A stretch of DNA of 64,000 bases from Vibrio thalassae (lineage in GTDB: Bacteria > Pseudomonadota > Gammaproteobacteria > Enterobacterales > Vibrionaceae): assembly GCF_900089835.1 (NCBI RefSeq), contig NZ_OANU01000003.1, positions 1 to 64,000 on the forward strand, written 5' to 3'. The notes beneath the pieces are model-generated. The model did not search any database and was not told the DNA's origin. It saw nothing but the letters and a program-made list of their open reading frames with translations. Numbering within the stretch: the first letter of the stretch is position 1; every line of letters begins with the position of its first letter. A program made the position numbers and the translations under genes. Below are positions 46,865 to 56,948 of the stretch, piece after piece.

Positions 46865-47875
46865 ATGATAATGACCGATGTTTTACAACACTTAGCCTAC
46901 CTAAACGGTAAGCCAACGACGACAGCCAAATTTAAAGCAACCAACGAAGATTTCATAGTTCGAGAAGTACTGGGTTATTCGTTTGCTGGGGAAGGCGAGC
47001 ATTTGATGCTGCGAGTACGAAAAAATGGCGAAAATACCAGCTTTGTTGCCAACGAACTGGCCAAGTTCTGTGGTGTTAAATCCAAAGATATAGGTTGGGC
47101 AGGGTTGAAAGATAGGCATGCGGTCACTGAGCAGTGGTTAAGTGTACATCTTCCGAAAAAGAATGTTCCTGATTTTGCTGATTTTGCTGATTTTGCTGAT
47201 TTTGCTGATTTTCATAAGCAATACCCAAGTATTGAGATTGTGGCGACTGACTGGCACAACAAGAAATTAAGGCCCGGAGATCTGGCGGGTAACGAGTTTG
47301 AGATTCGTCTTACAGACGTTTCTGACATGACCGAGTTGAGCACGAGATTACAGCAAGTTGAAGCAGGTGGCGTTCCTAATTATTTTGGTCAGCAACGTTT
47401 TGGCCAAGATGGTGGTAATGTCACTGAAGCCAGACGCTGGGGACGTGAAAATGTACGAACTCGCAACCAGAATAAACGCAGCCTCTATTTATCGGCCGCG
47501 CGTTCTTGGATTTTCAACGAGATTGTTTCAAAGCGGATCGAGGCTCAATGTTTCGAGAGCCCAATCGCTGGTGATATCTTAGAAGAGAATGGCGTGATTA
47601 CCGCTGCTCTTGCTGGTGACAACGCATTGCCAACAGAACAAGAAGCCCTAACACTTGAACAAAGCATCATTGATCAAGAGCTTGATCTGATGTTGCTGAT
47701 ACGTGGTAATCGTATGCGACATGATCGTCGAGCGATCTTACTCAAGCCTGAGTCACTGAAAAGTCAACTTGAAGATGGTGCCGTAACACTGTCGTTCTTT
47801 TTAGATTCAGGCAGCTTTGCCACATCAATTTTACGAGAATTGGCTCAAATAGAAGAAGTGGAACGACAATTCTAA
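46865..47875 (+). CDS. truD: tRNA pseudouridine(13) synthase TruD
   Basis: Makes pseudouridine 13 in tRNA-Glu. It has 336 residues with the catalytic aspartate (about Asp83) in [12 protein letters not shown], and NYFGQQRFG and [10 protein letters not shown] later. Residues 103-115 read [13 protein letters not shown], encoded by four tandem 9-base repeats at 47171-47206, in an exposed variable region after the catalytic segment. The start may be ATG 46865 or ATG 46871. Confidence 0.95.
   Translation: MIMTDVLQHLAYLNGKPTTTAKFKATNEDFIVREVLGYSFAGEGEHLMLRVRKNGENTSFVANELAKFCGVKSKDIGWAGLKDRHAVTEQWLSVHLPKKNVPDFADFADFADFADFHKQYPSIEIVATDWHNKKLRPGDLAGNEFEIRLTDVSDMTELSTRLQQVEAGGVPNYFGQQRFGQDGGNVTEARRWGRENVRTRNQNKRSLYLSAARSWIFNEIVSKRIEAQCFESPIAGDILEENGVITAALAGDNALPTEQEALTLEQSIIDQELDLMLLIRGNRMRHDRRAILLKPESLKSQLEDGAVTLSFFLDSGSFATSILRELAQIEEVERQF
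47171..47212 (+). repeat. In-frame 9-base tandem repeat inside truD
   Basis: Four exact copies of gattttgct followed by gatttt. The unit is a multiple of three, so copy-number change alters the number of Asp-Phe-Ala repeats but keeps the frame. Confidence 0.95.
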
Positions 47876-47879
47876 ACAT

Positions 47880-48644
47880 ATGGATATGAGTAAAAAACTT
47901 AGCATTCTGATCAGCAATGATGATGGCGTTCATGCCGAAGGCATTAGGACACTAGCGAGAGAGCTCAGTGATCTCGCAAAAGTGACTATTGTTGCACCAG
48001 ATCGAAACCGATCTGGTGCTTCGAATTCATTGACGCTAGAGCAACCTCTGCGCGTTAATCAAATTGAGCCTGGGGTATACTCTGTGCAAGGTACACCGAC
48101 GGATTGTGTCCACTTTGCACTCAATGAACTGATGAAAGACGATCTGCCGGATCTTGTGCTTTCTGGCATCAATCATGGGGCAAACCTTGGCGATGATGTT
48201 CTGTACTCAGGGACAGTCGCTGCGGCTATGGAAGGGCATTTTCTTGGTGTTCAATCCATTGCGTTTAGCTTGGTCGGTAAGCATAACTTTGCGGCGGCGG
48301 CGATGGTTGCCCGTCAGTTTGTTGAGCGACATCTTAAGCAAAGAGTGCCAACGAATCGATTGTTGAATATTAATATTCCAGATCTTCCTTTAGCTCAACT
48401 GTGCTCGGTAAAAGTGACTCGTTTGGGCGCACGCCATCATGCTGAAAGTATGATCAAACAAAAAGATCCACGTGGTCACGATATTTACTGGCTAGGCCCT
48501 CCCGGAAAAGAGCAAGATGCTGGTATAGGAACGGATTTCTATGCCATTGAACATGGGCATATATCCATTACACCGCTACAAGTTGATTTGACCGCACATG
48601 AGTCTATTGGTGCAATGGAACGTTGGATAACAGGGAGAGATTAA
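47880..48644 (+). CDS. surE: 5'/3'-nucleotidase SurE
   Basis: Survival protein and nucleoside-monophosphate phosphatase, 254 residues, with the metal-binding SNDDG near 12-16 and [24 protein letters not shown] core (about residues 92-112). Starts ATG 47880 or 47886, four bases or so after truD. pcm follows after four bases, the conserved pairing in gammaproteobacteria. Confidence 0.95.
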   Translation: MDMSKKLSILISNDDGVHAEGIRTLARELSDLAKVTIVAPDRNRSGASNSLTLEQPLRVNQIEPGVYSVQGTPTDCVHFALNELMKDDLPDLVLSGINHGANLGDDVLYSGTVAAAMEGHFLGVQSIAFSLVGKHNFAAAAMVARQFVERHLKQRVPTNRLLNINIPDLPLAQLCSVKVTRLGARHHAESMIKQKDPRGHDIYWLGPPGKEQDAGIGTDFYAIEHGHISITPLQVDLTAHESIGAMERWITGRD

Positions 48645-48648
48645 GGTA

Positions 48649-49272
48649 ATGAATCCGCAAGCGGAACGACTCGTTGAGTTTATCAAAGGCCACGGCATTA
48701 CCAATGGTGCAGTATTAGCAGCTATCCACTCTGTACCCAGAGAACAATTTGTGTCACAAGCCATGTTACATCAAGCGTATGATAACAATGCGCTGCCGAT
48801 TGGAGCTGGGCAAACCATTTCTCAGCCTTATATTGTTGCTAAGATGACCGAGCTTTTAGAGCTATCTAGAGACACGAAAGTGCTCGAGATAGGGACAGGT
48901 TCTGGCTACCAAACTGCAGTTTTGGCTCAATTGGTTGAGCACGTCTTCTCGGTAGAAAGGATCAAATCGCTTCAATGGGATGCCAAACGTCGTCTCAAGA
49001 GATTGGATATCTACAATGTGTCGACAAAGCATGGTGATGGTTGGCAAGGTTGGCAAGCAAAAGGGCCGTTTGATGCGATCATCGTAACGGCGGCGGCTTC
49101 TTCGGTGCCTGAAGCTTTGTTGTCCCAGTTAACAGACGGTGGCCGTTTAGTGATTCCTGTCGGCGATGATGAGCAACAACTATTAAAAATCACTCGAAAA
49201 GGTGATAGTTTTAGTACCGAAGTTATTGAATTAGTAAGGTTTGTTCCTTTAATTGCAGGTGAATTAGCGTAA
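48649..49272 (+). CDS. pcm: Protein-L-isoaspartate O-methyltransferase
   Basis: Repairs isoaspartyl residues in aged proteins with S-adenosylmethionine. It has 207 residues; the SAM-binding motif [16 protein letters not shown] is near 78-93 and the conserved VPREQFVS is near 29-36. ATG follows aagg. Directly followed by nlpD with no gap. Confidence 0.95.
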   Translation: MNPQAERLVEFIKGHGITNGAVLAAIHSVPREQFVSQAMLHQAYDNNALPIGAGQTISQPYIVAKMTELLELSRDTKVLEIGTGSGYQTAVLAQLVEHVFSVERIKSLQWDAKRRLKRLDIYNVSTKHGDGWQGWQAKGPFDAIIVTAAASSVPEALLSQLTDGGRLVIPVGDDEQQLLKITRKGDSFSTEVIELVRFVPLIAGELA

Positions 49273-50223
49273 ATGCAAAGCCGTTTTAAGGCCGTGGGAT
49301 CCATAATCATGTTGTCCAGTACACTTGTTGGGTGTACTGGGCATTCTCCTGCACCTGTCTCAAACTTGGGAGGCAAGTACGATAATGTTTCTCGAGGGAG
49401 CTATCGTGGCAGCTACTACGAAGTTCAAAAAGGCGACACACTTTATTTTATTGCCTACAAAACAGACAAAGATGTTAAAGATCTGATTCGATTAAATAAT
49501 CTTCGAACTCCTTATACGATCCATCCCGGACAACGCCTTAATTTATGGCGTCCTGTTTATACTCCTCCTGCGTATGGTGGTGCCGGAGAAGTGGCAACCG
49601 CTTCTGCTGCAACGGCTGCAGCAAGTTCTACAACCGCTCAAACGAAGCCCTCCAGCTCACAATCCTCTAAAGCGAAGGCGAACAGTTCATCAACGCAAAA
49701 TAGTCAAAAAACAGCCACTAATAAGGTTGATCAATCAAAACCAAAGGAGTATGGTGAATCTAAAGGTAAACAAAATGTTAATAATACGAAGCCCAATACG
49801 GCAAAACAGAGCACCGCTCAAGCTAAGCCGAAGCCACCGTCAAGCACAAATGGCAAAGTGACAAGCTGGCAATGGCCAACTAAGGGTCGTGTAACAAAGA
49901 ACTTTTCTGCAGGGGACCAAGGAAATAAAGGTATCGACATTGCCGGCCAAAGAGGTCAAGCAATTGTTGCCACTGCAAAAGGAACCGTGGTTTATTCGGG
50001 TAACGCGCTAAGAGGTTATGGAAATTTGGTTATTGTCAAGCACAACGATAACTACCTCAGTGCTTATGCTCATAACGATCGGTTACTGGTATCTGAAGGA
50101 CAAAGTGTAAAAGCGGGGCAAAAAATCGCGACGATGGGAAGCTCTGGAACCAATAGCGTGAGACTGCACTTTGAAATTCGTTATCAAGGTAAATCGGTAA
50201 ATCCTAAGCGTTATCTACCGTAA
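49273..50223 (+). CDS. nlpD: Amidase-activating lipoprotein NlpD
   Basis: Outer-membrane lipoprotein that activates the AmiC amidase at the septum. It has 316 residues: signal peptide with lipobox LVGC (Cys21), a LysM peptidoglycan-binding domain (about 46-92; YYEVQKGDTLYFIAY), a long Ala/Ser/Gln/Lys-rich linker (about 105-195) and a C-terminal M23 domain (about 215-314). The M23 part lacks the usual zinc ligands of active peptidases, as expected for an activator. In E. coli the main rpoS promoter lies inside nlpD; this may hold here. Confidence 0.94.
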   Translation: MQSRFKAVGSIIMLSSTLVGCTGHSPAPVSNLGGKYDNVSRGSYRGSYYEVQKGDTLYFIAYKTDKDVKDLIRLNNLRTPYTIHPGQRLNLWRPVYTPPAYGGAGEVATASAATAAASSTTAQTKPSSSQSSKAKANSSSTQNSQKTATNKVDQSKPKEYGESKGKQNVNNTKPNTAKQSTAQAKPKPPSSTNGKVTSWQWPTKGRVTKNFSAGDQGNKGIDIAGQRGQAIVATAKGTVVYSGNALRGYGNLVIVKHNDNYLSAYAHNDRLLVSEGQSVKAGQKIATMGSSGTNSVRLHFEIRYQGKSVNPKRYLP

Positions 50224-50338
50224 TGACCGTATAGATATTAATAATACGAAAGCTACTTGCAATTTGATTGACGTTATCAGAGAAGGTTAGCGACATAGTT
50301 TGTAGTCATGTTTTGCTAGCTCGCCAGGGGGAGGCGCT

Positions 50339-51310
50339 ATGAGTATCAGCAATGCAGTAACCAAAAATGAAAATTTCGACGTTGAGACCGATTCAACGGA
50401 GATCGTCGAAAGCACACTAACCAACGACGAATCGATTTCCGAAGATAAGTATGACGCATCGGCGAAAAGTCTTGATGCGACGCAGCTCTATTTGGGCGAA
50501 ATTGGTTTCTCTCCACTGCTTACCGCGGAAGAAGAAGTCCTGTATGCACGACGTGCCCTAAAGGGCGACGAAGCTGCACGTAAACGCATGATCGAAAGTA
50601 ACTTGCGTCTGGTAGTGAAGATTTCTCGACGTTATAGTAATCGTGGACTGGCTTTGTTGGATCTTATCGAGGAAGGAAACCTCGGCTTGATTCGAGCAGT
50701 AGAAAAGTTTGATCCAGAACGAGGCTTCCGTTTCTCTACATATGCCACTTGGTGGATCAGACAAACCATTGAACGCGCGTTGATGAACCAGACTCGTACT
50801 ATTCGTCTGCCGATTCATGTAGTGAAAGAACTCAATATTTACTTGCGTACCGCTCGTGAATTATCTCAAAAGCTCGATCATGAGCCAACGGCGGAAGAGA
50901 TTGCTCAAAAGCTAGATAAACCAGTGAGCGATGTCTCTAAGATGCTGCGTTTAAACGAGCGCATTAGCTCTGTAGATACTCCTATGGGTGGTGATGGTGA
51001 GAAAGCACTTCTGGATATCATTCCAGACTCAACACACTCAGATCCAGAGGTTTCAACTCAAGATGACGATATTAAGTCTTCATTGATTCACTGGCTAGAT
51101 GAGCTAAACCCTAAGCAGAAAGAAGTTTTAGCGCGACGTTTTGGCTTGCTAGGTTATGAGCCATCTACGTTAGAAGAAGTGGGGCTTGAAATTAATCTGA
51201 CTCGCGAGCGTGTGAGACAGATTCAAGTAGAAGGCTTGCGTCGACTTCGCGACATCTTAATCAAGCAAGGGTTAAATATGGAGTCATTGTTCAATTTCGA
51301 TGACGATTAA
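50339..51310 (+). CDS. rpoS: RNA polymerase sigma factor RpoS (sigma-38)
   Basis: Master sigma factor for stationary phase and general stress. It has 323 residues with regions 1.2-2 ([35 protein letters not shown]), 3 and 4 ([19 protein letters not shown]). It ends [10 protein letters not shown]. The ATG follows ggggag. A strong terminator follows. The 115-base gap to nlpD likely forms part of the leader targeted by regulatory RNAs in relatives. Confidence 0.97.
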   Translation: MSISNAVTKNENFDVETDSTEIVESTLTNDESISEDKYDASAKSLDATQLYLGEIGFSPLLTAEEEVLYARRALKGDEAARKRMIESNLRLVVKISRRYSNRGLALLDLIEEGNLGLIRAVEKFDPERGFRFSTYATWWIRQTIERALMNQTRTIRLPIHVVKELNIYLRTARELSQKLDHEPTAEEIAQKLDKPVSDVSKMLRLNERISSVDTPMGGDGEKALLDIIPDSTHSDPEVSTQDDDIKSSLIHWLDELNPKQKEVLARRFGLLGYEPSTLEEVGLEINLTRERVRQIQVEGLRRLRDILIKQGLNMESLFNFDDD

Positions 51311-51328
51311 TTTACCGCTTCTTGAAGA

Positions 51329-51356
51329 AAAAATACCGCCATAAGGCGGTATTTTT
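51329..51356. terminator. Terminator after rpoS
   Basis: Perfect 12-bp stem aaaaataccgcc/ggcggtattttt with loop ataa. Confidence 0.93.
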
Positions 51357-51384
51357 GTCTTGGTTAATAAAACCGAATACAGTT

Positions 51385-51996
51385 TTATGCCCAGCCGTTT
51401 GGACTTTTTTTACGACGAGGAATGATGTGCGGAAGAATCAAACCAAACAAGAGGCCAGCTCCAGCAACACCACCTCCATACATAAAGTAACGTAGCAATA
51501 GGTCTTCTTTTTGTGTATCCAGTTTCGCACGTAGCTCACGGATTTCTGTTTGCGATGAGGTTAGCTGTGAGCTGATATCTGAGTAGTTTTGCTCAAGTTC
51601 AGCAATTTGCTTGTTACGAGCCTCTAGAGAGCTTACTAGACCGTCTTTCTCACTGTTCGCGGTTTCGCGTGCATTAGCAAGCAACGATTTTGCTTCTGTG
51701 AGTTCTTTCTCAAGACGTGGAAGGCGTACGGCCATACTTTCCTGAGTCGTTACGTACTTCGTTTCAACCCAGCCCTTACGGCCGCGACTATCTTGAACTT
51801 GAGAGTAACCATTTTCTTTATTAGTCGAGATCAGTCGAACTTTATCACCAGCATTGATACTACCAATGATTCGATATTGGCTGCTCGGGCCAGAGTGCAT
51901 ATAAGTAAATAGCTTGTCAGCAATATAACGATCCTGAGCCAATGCAGCAGGGGCTGCCAGTAATGACATCATGATCATGCAGATCAGTTTTTTCAC
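51385..51996 (-). CDS. ygiM: SH3-domain membrane protein, YgiM-like (TIGR04211 type)
   Basis: A 203-residue envelope protein: signal peptide (VKKLICMIMMSLLAAP), bacterial SH3 domain (about 22-85; YMHSGPSSQYRIIGSINAGD), coiled coil (about 95-165), and a C-terminal membrane helix with YFMYGGGVAGAGLLFG followed by a basic tail. The layout equals E. coli YgiM. The start is GTG 51996, preceded by AAGGGA; a longer in-frame ATG upstream gives a non-secretory N-terminus. Function is not established. Confidence 0.88.
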   Translation of the reverse strand: MKKLICMIMMSLLAAPAALAQDRYIADKLFTYMHSGPSSQYRIIGSINAGDKVRLISTNKENGYSQVQDSRGRKGWVETKYVTTQESMAVRLPRLEKELTEAKSLLANARETANSEKDGLVSSLEARNKQIAELEQNYSDISSQLTSSQTEIRELRAKLDTQKEDLLLRYFMYGGGVAGAGLLFGLILPHIIPRRKKSPNGWA

Positions 51997-52132
51997 AGTA
52001 AGTCCCTTAAGTGTTTCAATGGGGAATGAACAAGAAAGTATCGTTCGCTTTGATTGCGGGGACGGACTCTCTATTTGTAAATTTTTAAGAATGGGCAAAT
52101 AGTATGAAGTTTCTTAACGGGGTGCAACAAAG

Positions 52133-52153
52133 AAGGGAGGCAAAGCCTCCCTT
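52133..52153 (-). terminator. Terminator after pit
   Basis: Stem aagggaggc/gcctccctt with loop aaa, 64 bases past the pit stop on the minus strand. Confidence 0.75.
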
Positions 52154-52217
52154 TATTTGAATTTGAGTCAAATATTACGTGAGCTTTACATCTATCTGAC
52201 TTTATTGCACATTGGGC

Positions 52218-53480
52218 TTATGCACCAAACACAGCTTGCATCGCATAGAAGAATACGACAGCTAATAGTGCACCCGCTGGCAGAGTCACAATCCAAGACG
52301 CAACGATGTTACGAACAACGCCTAGGTTTAGTGCTGCAATACCACGCGCAAAGCCAACACCTAGAACCGCACCCACGAGTGTTTGTGTGGTTGAAATAGG
52401 CAGACCTGTACCAGACGCCAAAACAACGGTACATGCTGTTGCAAGCTGAGCCGCAAAACCACGGCTTGGTGTTAGTTCTGTAATACCAGTACCAACCGTC
52501 GCCATTACTTTGTGACCCATTGTTGCAAGACCAACAACGATACCGATACCACCTAGAGGAAGAATCCACCAAGCAATAGAGCTTTTCGCCGTCACTTCAC
52601 CCATGTGCTCAACAGTAGATACTACCGCTGACAGTGGACCAATCGCATTCGCTACGTCATTTGAACCGTGTGCAAATGCCATTGCACAAGCGGTGATAAC
52701 CATTAGAACACTGAAAATACCCTCAACGCCGCTGAAACCGTGGTCTTCTTCACGATTGGCAAATTTGCGTTGGATATAAATGTAGCCACCGACCATAACC
52801 AGTGCCGATACACCGGCAGCCCACAGCCACGCTTCCATACCATCAAGGTGCAAACCTACGTGCTTAAGGCCTTTTTTAATCGTTACCAGTGCAATAACCA
52901 TGGTCGTAATGAACATGTAAACCGGTACAAAGCGTTTGGCGTTGAACAGTGGTTTTTCCGTATCAAATATCAGTCGTTGTGCACTGATAAATATTACGTA
53001 AGCAAAAAAGCCCGAAATAACAGGGGTAATCACCCAACTACCTACGATGCCTTTGACTGAGCTCCAGTCTACTGCTTCTGTACCAACAGAGACACAAGCA
53101 AAACCAATAATGGCGCCGATGATCGAGTGTGTCGTTGATACTGGCCAGCCCATGTAAGACGCTAATAGCAACCATGTACCTGCGGCGAGTAGAGAAGACA
53201 TCATACCGTAGACAAGAACGTCAGGTTGATGGGCAAACAGTGACGTTTCAATAACACCTTTACGAATGGTATCCGTCACTTCACCGCCGGCGAGGTATGC
53301 GCCAGCAAATTCAAAGATCATCGCGATGATGATCGCTTGCTTAACTGTTAGAGCTTTAGAGCCAACAGAAGTACCCATTGCATTGGCAACATCATTTGCA
53401 CCAATACCGATTGCCATAAGGAAACCGAATACCGCTGCAACAATAATTAGGATAGTGCCGTAGTTTGCAAGAATATCCAT
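52218..53480 (-). CDS. pit: PiT-family inorganic phosphate transporter
   Basis: Inner-membrane low-affinity phosphate permease, 420 residues, about ten helices. The duplicated family signature is present in both halves: GANDVANAMGTSVGSKAL (about 27-44) and GSNDVANAIGPLSAVV (about 272-287). It follows the PhoU-like gene on the same strand, a common pair in which the PhoU-like protein is thought to regulate the permease. Confidence 0.94.
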   Translation of the reverse strand: MDILANYGTILIIVAAVFGFLMAIGIGANDVANAMGTSVGSKALTVKQAIIIAMIFEFAGAYLAGGEVTDTIRKGVIETSLFAHQPDVLVYGMMSSLLAAGTWLLLASYMGWPVSTTHSIIGAIIGFACVSVGTEAVDWSSVKGIVGSWVITPVISGFFAYVIFISAQRLIFDTEKPLFNAKRFVPVYMFITTMVIALVTIKKGLKHVGLHLDGMEAWLWAAGVSALVMVGGYIYIQRKFANREEDHGFSGVEGIFSVLMVITACAMAFAHGSNDVANAIGPLSAVVSTVEHMGEVTAKSSIAWWILPLGGIGIVVGLATMGHKVMATVGTGITELTPSRGFAAQLATACTVVLASGTGLPISTTQTLVGAVLGVGFARGIAALNLGVVRNIVASWIVTLPAGALLAVVFFYAMQAVFGA

Positions 53481-53604
53481 TGTAATACCTAGTTTTGTTT
53501 CATAACAAGCGGAGCAATTCTTTAGGCGCAGGGCAGACTCTTAAGCATTGTCTGTGCTCAACGCCTAATTCATCCTTGCTCTTTGTTACTTAGTTAACGT
53601 TCGA

Positions 53605-54291
53605 TTAAGACCTAGACAGCATTACTTCAAGACGAGCGCCTACACGCTGAGCTTGATCTGCAATACCGCCGACCCATTCAAAAATCTTGTAGAGGAACAT
53701 GACATCAATTGGATTCATGTCGTGCTCAATCGTCATCAATTGTTGACGAAGTTGGATCTGCATTGCATCAGTATCATCTTCGATGATATCTAGCTGATGA
53801 ATCATTTCTGCTACAAGGGTAACCTCACGGCCCTTAAAGCCAGTCTCTAGCAGTTCATCAAGCTCGTTGATTACTTTTTGAGCTTGGTTGGCTGCATCAA
53901 GACAACGCTTCACATAAGCGATGAAGCTTTCTTGCAGTGGAGCTGGAATGACGAGTTGGCGACCGTATACACGACCGGCAATGTCTTTTGATAGGTTTGC
54001 TAACTTATCTTGCTGTGTCAGTAGCTCAAGCATGTCGCTACGGTCCACTGGCATAAATAAACCGCGTGGTAGCTTTAGGCGTATTTCACGCTTAAGTACA
54101 TCCGCCTCTTTCTCTAAGTGAGAAATTTGCGCACGGATCTCTGCTGCTTTCTCCCAATCTCCCTGAGCACTTGTCTCAAAGAAGTTGATAAGATGAGAAC
54201 AACATTCTGTTACGCACACAACGTGGCGCTGCAAAGGCTTAATAGGGGACTTTGCAAATAACCCCATAATTGTATTTACTGGCATGGTCAT
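53605..54291 (-). CDS. PhoU-like DUF47 protein (TIGR00153 type)
   Basis: A 228-residue all-helical cytoplasmic protein related to PhoU, with IMGLFAKSPIKPLQRH at the start, acidic metal-binding helices (EKEADVLKREIRLKLPRG) and FLYKIFEWVGGIADQAQRVG near the end. It lies 124 bases upstream of pit and is probably co-transcribed. Role in controlling phosphate uptake is known for the family only in general. The start may be at 54291 or two codons later. Confidence 0.9.
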   Translation of the reverse strand: MTMPVNTIMGLFAKSPIKPLQRHVVCVTECCSHLINFFETSAQGDWEKAAEIRAQISHLEKEADVLKREIRLKLPRGLFMPVDRSDMLELLTQQDKLANLSKDIAGRVYGRQLVIPAPLQESFIAYVKRCLDAANQAQKVINELDELLETGFKGREVTLVAEMIHQLDIIEDDTDAMQIQLRQQLMTIEHDMNPIDVMFLYKIFEWVGGIADQAQRVGARLEVMLSRS

Positions 54292-54490
54292 TCAACCTAA
54301 TTAATATAACCTGAAATAAACATACACCAATTCATGGTGAAATGTTGAGCGATGGCTATAAAGGCGCGCATGGTAACCCATTAAAAGTCTGATTTAAACT
54401 GTTTTAGATCATCATTTGGGTGATATTTGTCACTTGCTGAACGCAACAATTGCTCATATCCTGTTGTGAGTGTCCCCGAAAGGTAAAACT

Positions 54491-56008
54491 ATGGAAACCG
54501 AGATAGAACTGAAGTTTTTTGTTTCTCCTGAATTTTCAGAAACTTTACGTAACAAAATTTCTGAAACAAAAGTACTTCAGCACAGTTGTCGCGAGTTAGG
54601 AAACACTTACTTCGATACTCCTGATAATTGGTTACGCCAACATGATATTGGCTTAAGAATTCGCCGTTTTGATGATGTTTTTGTGCAAACTGTAAAAACA
54701 GCTGGACGCGTAGTAGCAGGTTTGCACCAACGTCCAGAATTTAATGCAGAACACACTTCTAACTCTCCACTGCTCACTCTTCATCCGTTGGATATTTATC
54801 CTCACGGGAAAACTATAGATGTGCTGCAAGCTGAATTGATGCCAATTTTTGCGACTGATTTTACGCGCGAGCAGTGGCTGATAGGTATGGCTGATGGCAG
54901 CCAAGTGGAAGTGGCTTTCGATCAAGGTGTCGTGTCTTCGGGTGACAGAACCTATCCTATTTGCGAAGTTGAACTAGAGCTAAAATCGGGCCAAACCGAT
55001 GCGCTATTCACTTTAGCTCGCTCACTGAGTGAGTTTGGTGGCATTCGTTTAGGAAACCTAAGCAAAGCGGCGAGAGGTTACCGCTTAGCGATGGATTATC
55101 AAGGTGATCCTGTTAAAACCATGGATTTAGTCAATACGGTCGAAAGCGACAGTGTGGAAACCTGCTTTATCCAATCTCTCGAGCATGCTTTGGCGCATTG
55201 GCATTATCACGAACAAATTTACGTTGAACATGAGTCCATAGAAGCGCTGCACGAAATCAGTCATGCGTTGAGTTTTATTCGCCAAATTCTGACAGTATAT
55301 GGTGGTATTGTGCCACGTCGCGCTAGCGCCATATTGCGCCAAGAACTCAAGTGGCTGGAAGAGGAACTTGATTGGCTCAAGAGCTATGATCACTTCGAAA
55401 TGTTACTTGAAGACAAAGGCCATGTGCTAAGAAAATTGGACGCACGAAAGTATCTTGTTGCAGAGTTAAAAGAGATGGAGCAAGAGCTACCAGATCGTGA
55501 AGACATGCTTAAATTGATTCATTCAGCTCGTTATGCCGGCCTGTTACTTGATTTAAGTCGTTGGATTCTCTCTCGAGGTTGGCAGCCGTTTCTTGATGAC
55601 AAAGCGCGCGACAAGATGGCACAAAACGTCAAACCATTTTCAATTAAGCAACTTGCGCGTACTTGGGCTGAATTGATAGAAGCGTTCCCGCCGGAAAAAC
55701 TCCTGACTCGACAAGATTATATTGATCAACAATATCGCTTGATGAGAAATCTCTATACTGGGGTTGGTTTTGCGAGTCTTTATAACAGCGAAGAGCGTAA
55801 TAGTTTTCGACTCCCGTGGGCAGACTTACTGCAAGGAATTGACGATTTGTTGATGCTTGAGCCTCTTGAAGGGTTAGTGACCAAATTAGAGGGTGAAGAA
55901 CAGCAGCAGCTTGAGCGTTGGTTAAAGCGTCAAGAAAGCTCAATTTTGCATGCGATGGAACAAACTCGCCAGATCAGTATTGAAGCAGAGCCCTATTGGC
56001 AAGATTAG
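54491..56008 (+). CDS. ygiF: Inorganic triphosphatase, CYTH-CHAD protein
   Basis: A 505-residue cytoplasmic enzyme that hydrolyses tripolyphosphate. The N-terminal CYTH domain has the signature EIELKF and the acidic/basic tunnel residues (RIRRFDD, EVELELKSG); the C-terminal CHAD domain (about 215-500) is helical and histidine-rich. ATG 54491 follows aaagg; an upstream GTG would add seven residues. In E. coli ygiF directly precedes glnE; here it is followed by a terminator and a K+ channel gene instead. Confidence 0.92.
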   Translation: METEIELKFFVSPEFSETLRNKISETKVLQHSCRELGNTYFDTPDNWLRQHDIGLRIRRFDDVFVQTVKTAGRVVAGLHQRPEFNAEHTSNSPLLTLHPLDIYPHGKTIDVLQAELMPIFATDFTREQWLIGMADGSQVEVAFDQGVVSSGDRTYPICEVELELKSGQTDALFTLARSLSEFGGIRLGNLSKAARGYRLAMDYQGDPVKTMDLVNTVESDSVETCFIQSLEHALAHWHYHEQIYVEHESIEALHEISHALSFIRQILTVYGGIVPRRASAILRQELKWLEEELDWLKSYDHFEMLLEDKGHVLRKLDARKYLVAELKEMEQELPDREDMLKLIHSARYAGLLLDLSRWILSRGWQPFLDDKARDKMAQNVKPFSIKQLARTWAELIEAFPPEKLLTRQDYIDQQYRLMRNLYTGVGFASLYNSEERNSFRLPWADLLQGIDDLLMLEPLEGLVTKLEGEEQQQLERWLKRQESSILHAMEQTRQISIEAEPYWQD

Positions 56009-56026
56009 TGGTCCATTAAGCGAAAT

Positions 56027-56053
56027 AAAAAAGAGGCGTAATGCCTCTTTTTT
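56027..56053. terminator. Bidirectional terminator between ygiF and the K+ channel gene
   Basis: Stem aaaaaagaggc/gcctctttttt (56027-56037, 56043-56053) with loop gtaat. Confidence 0.92.
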
Positions 56054-56816
56054 ATTTGGAATCGAGTGAGTCCAATTGCTTTTCCAACTTCTCTAGCTTG
56101 CGTAGAATGATGTCTTGTTGGTTCAACACTTTTTGGAGCATCAGTTCTTTGTGTTTCGAGCGTCGTTCATCCATTGAACTTGGTGAAGAGAGCAACGAAG
56201 TAATTAATCCTGACGTCATACCAAATACACCGACACCACAGATGATGATCACTCCAGCTAGGGCTTTACCTAAACCAGTGACGGGGTAATGGTCACCGTA
56301 GCCAACCGTCGACACGGTTACAAATGCCCACCAAACGGCGTCACCAAGGTGCTGAATATTGGCCTCAGGATCGTCGCCTTCAGCCCACAGCATCAGTCCG
56401 GCCCCTGCTGATATCAGTAACAACAGCAATAGCAAGATAGAGGCAATGGTTGTTTCGTGTTTGTTGCGAGCGAGTTGTCTTAACACGGCTTCACCTGAGC
56501 GAATCACTAAGATCACACGAAAGATATGAAACACTCTCGCAAAGCGCAGTGGTTCGATTAAAGGAATGCTGGCGATGAAATCGATCCAGTGAATTTTCAT
56601 AAATTGCAAACGATCTGTGGAGCGGATCAGATCTACGCAAAGCTGCATTAGAAATAAACTACAGATTACAAAGTCGAGGCCGATAAGGACAGTACGCTCA
56701 TCGCTATTGATAGGCGCAAACAACAAGGCTGAGATCACAAATAGCGCCATAAACGACAGGAAAAGTGATAATAAACTCAGAGGCTTAGTTTCAGTTTTGG
56801 TATCATTTGCTTTCAT
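56052..56816 (-). CDS. Potassium channel, voltage-gated-like (Kv superfamily)
   Basis: A 254-residue membrane protein. Four N-terminal helices include an S4-like segment with spaced arginines (RFARVFHIFRVILVIR), followed by two pore helices with the K+ selectivity filter TVGYGD (about residue 172). A C-terminal coiled coil (about 225-254; ILRKLEKLEKQLDSL) may help tetramers form. No ligand-binding domain is seen. It is divergent from the chemoreceptor gene with 132 bases between starts. Confidence 0.9.
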   Translation of the reverse strand: MKANDTKTETKPLSLLSLFLSFMALFVISALLFAPINSDERTVLIGLDFVICSLFLMQLCVDLIRSTDRLQFMKIHWIDFIASIPLIEPLRFARVFHIFRVILVIRSGEAVLRQLARNKHETTIASILLLLLLLISAGAGLMLWAEGDDPEANIQHLGDAVWWAFVTVSTVGYGDHYPVTGLGKALAGVIIICGVGVFGMTSGLITSLLSSPSSMDERRSKHKELMLQKVLNQQDIILRKLEKLEKQLDSLDSK

Positions 56817-56948
56817 ACGAGGCTCGAAATAAATAACTTGGTCTCATGCATGCCACTTCCTCTAGTAGAGATGACTTACAAGTTAATAACGTTAGCTCAA
56901 AGTTAGGTAAAACAACCTAACTATATAATAAATAATGGAGAACGGATA

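Noticed and set aside
47171..47212. Tandem repeat as a phase-variation switch or CRISPR-like array
   Set aside because: The 9-base unit keeps the reading frame, has no spacers, and cannot switch the gene off by slippage.
49574..49861. 95-codon frame inside nlpD
   Set aside because: It is a shifted reading of the low-complexity linker of NlpD; the composition (K, R, Q, P) is an artefact.
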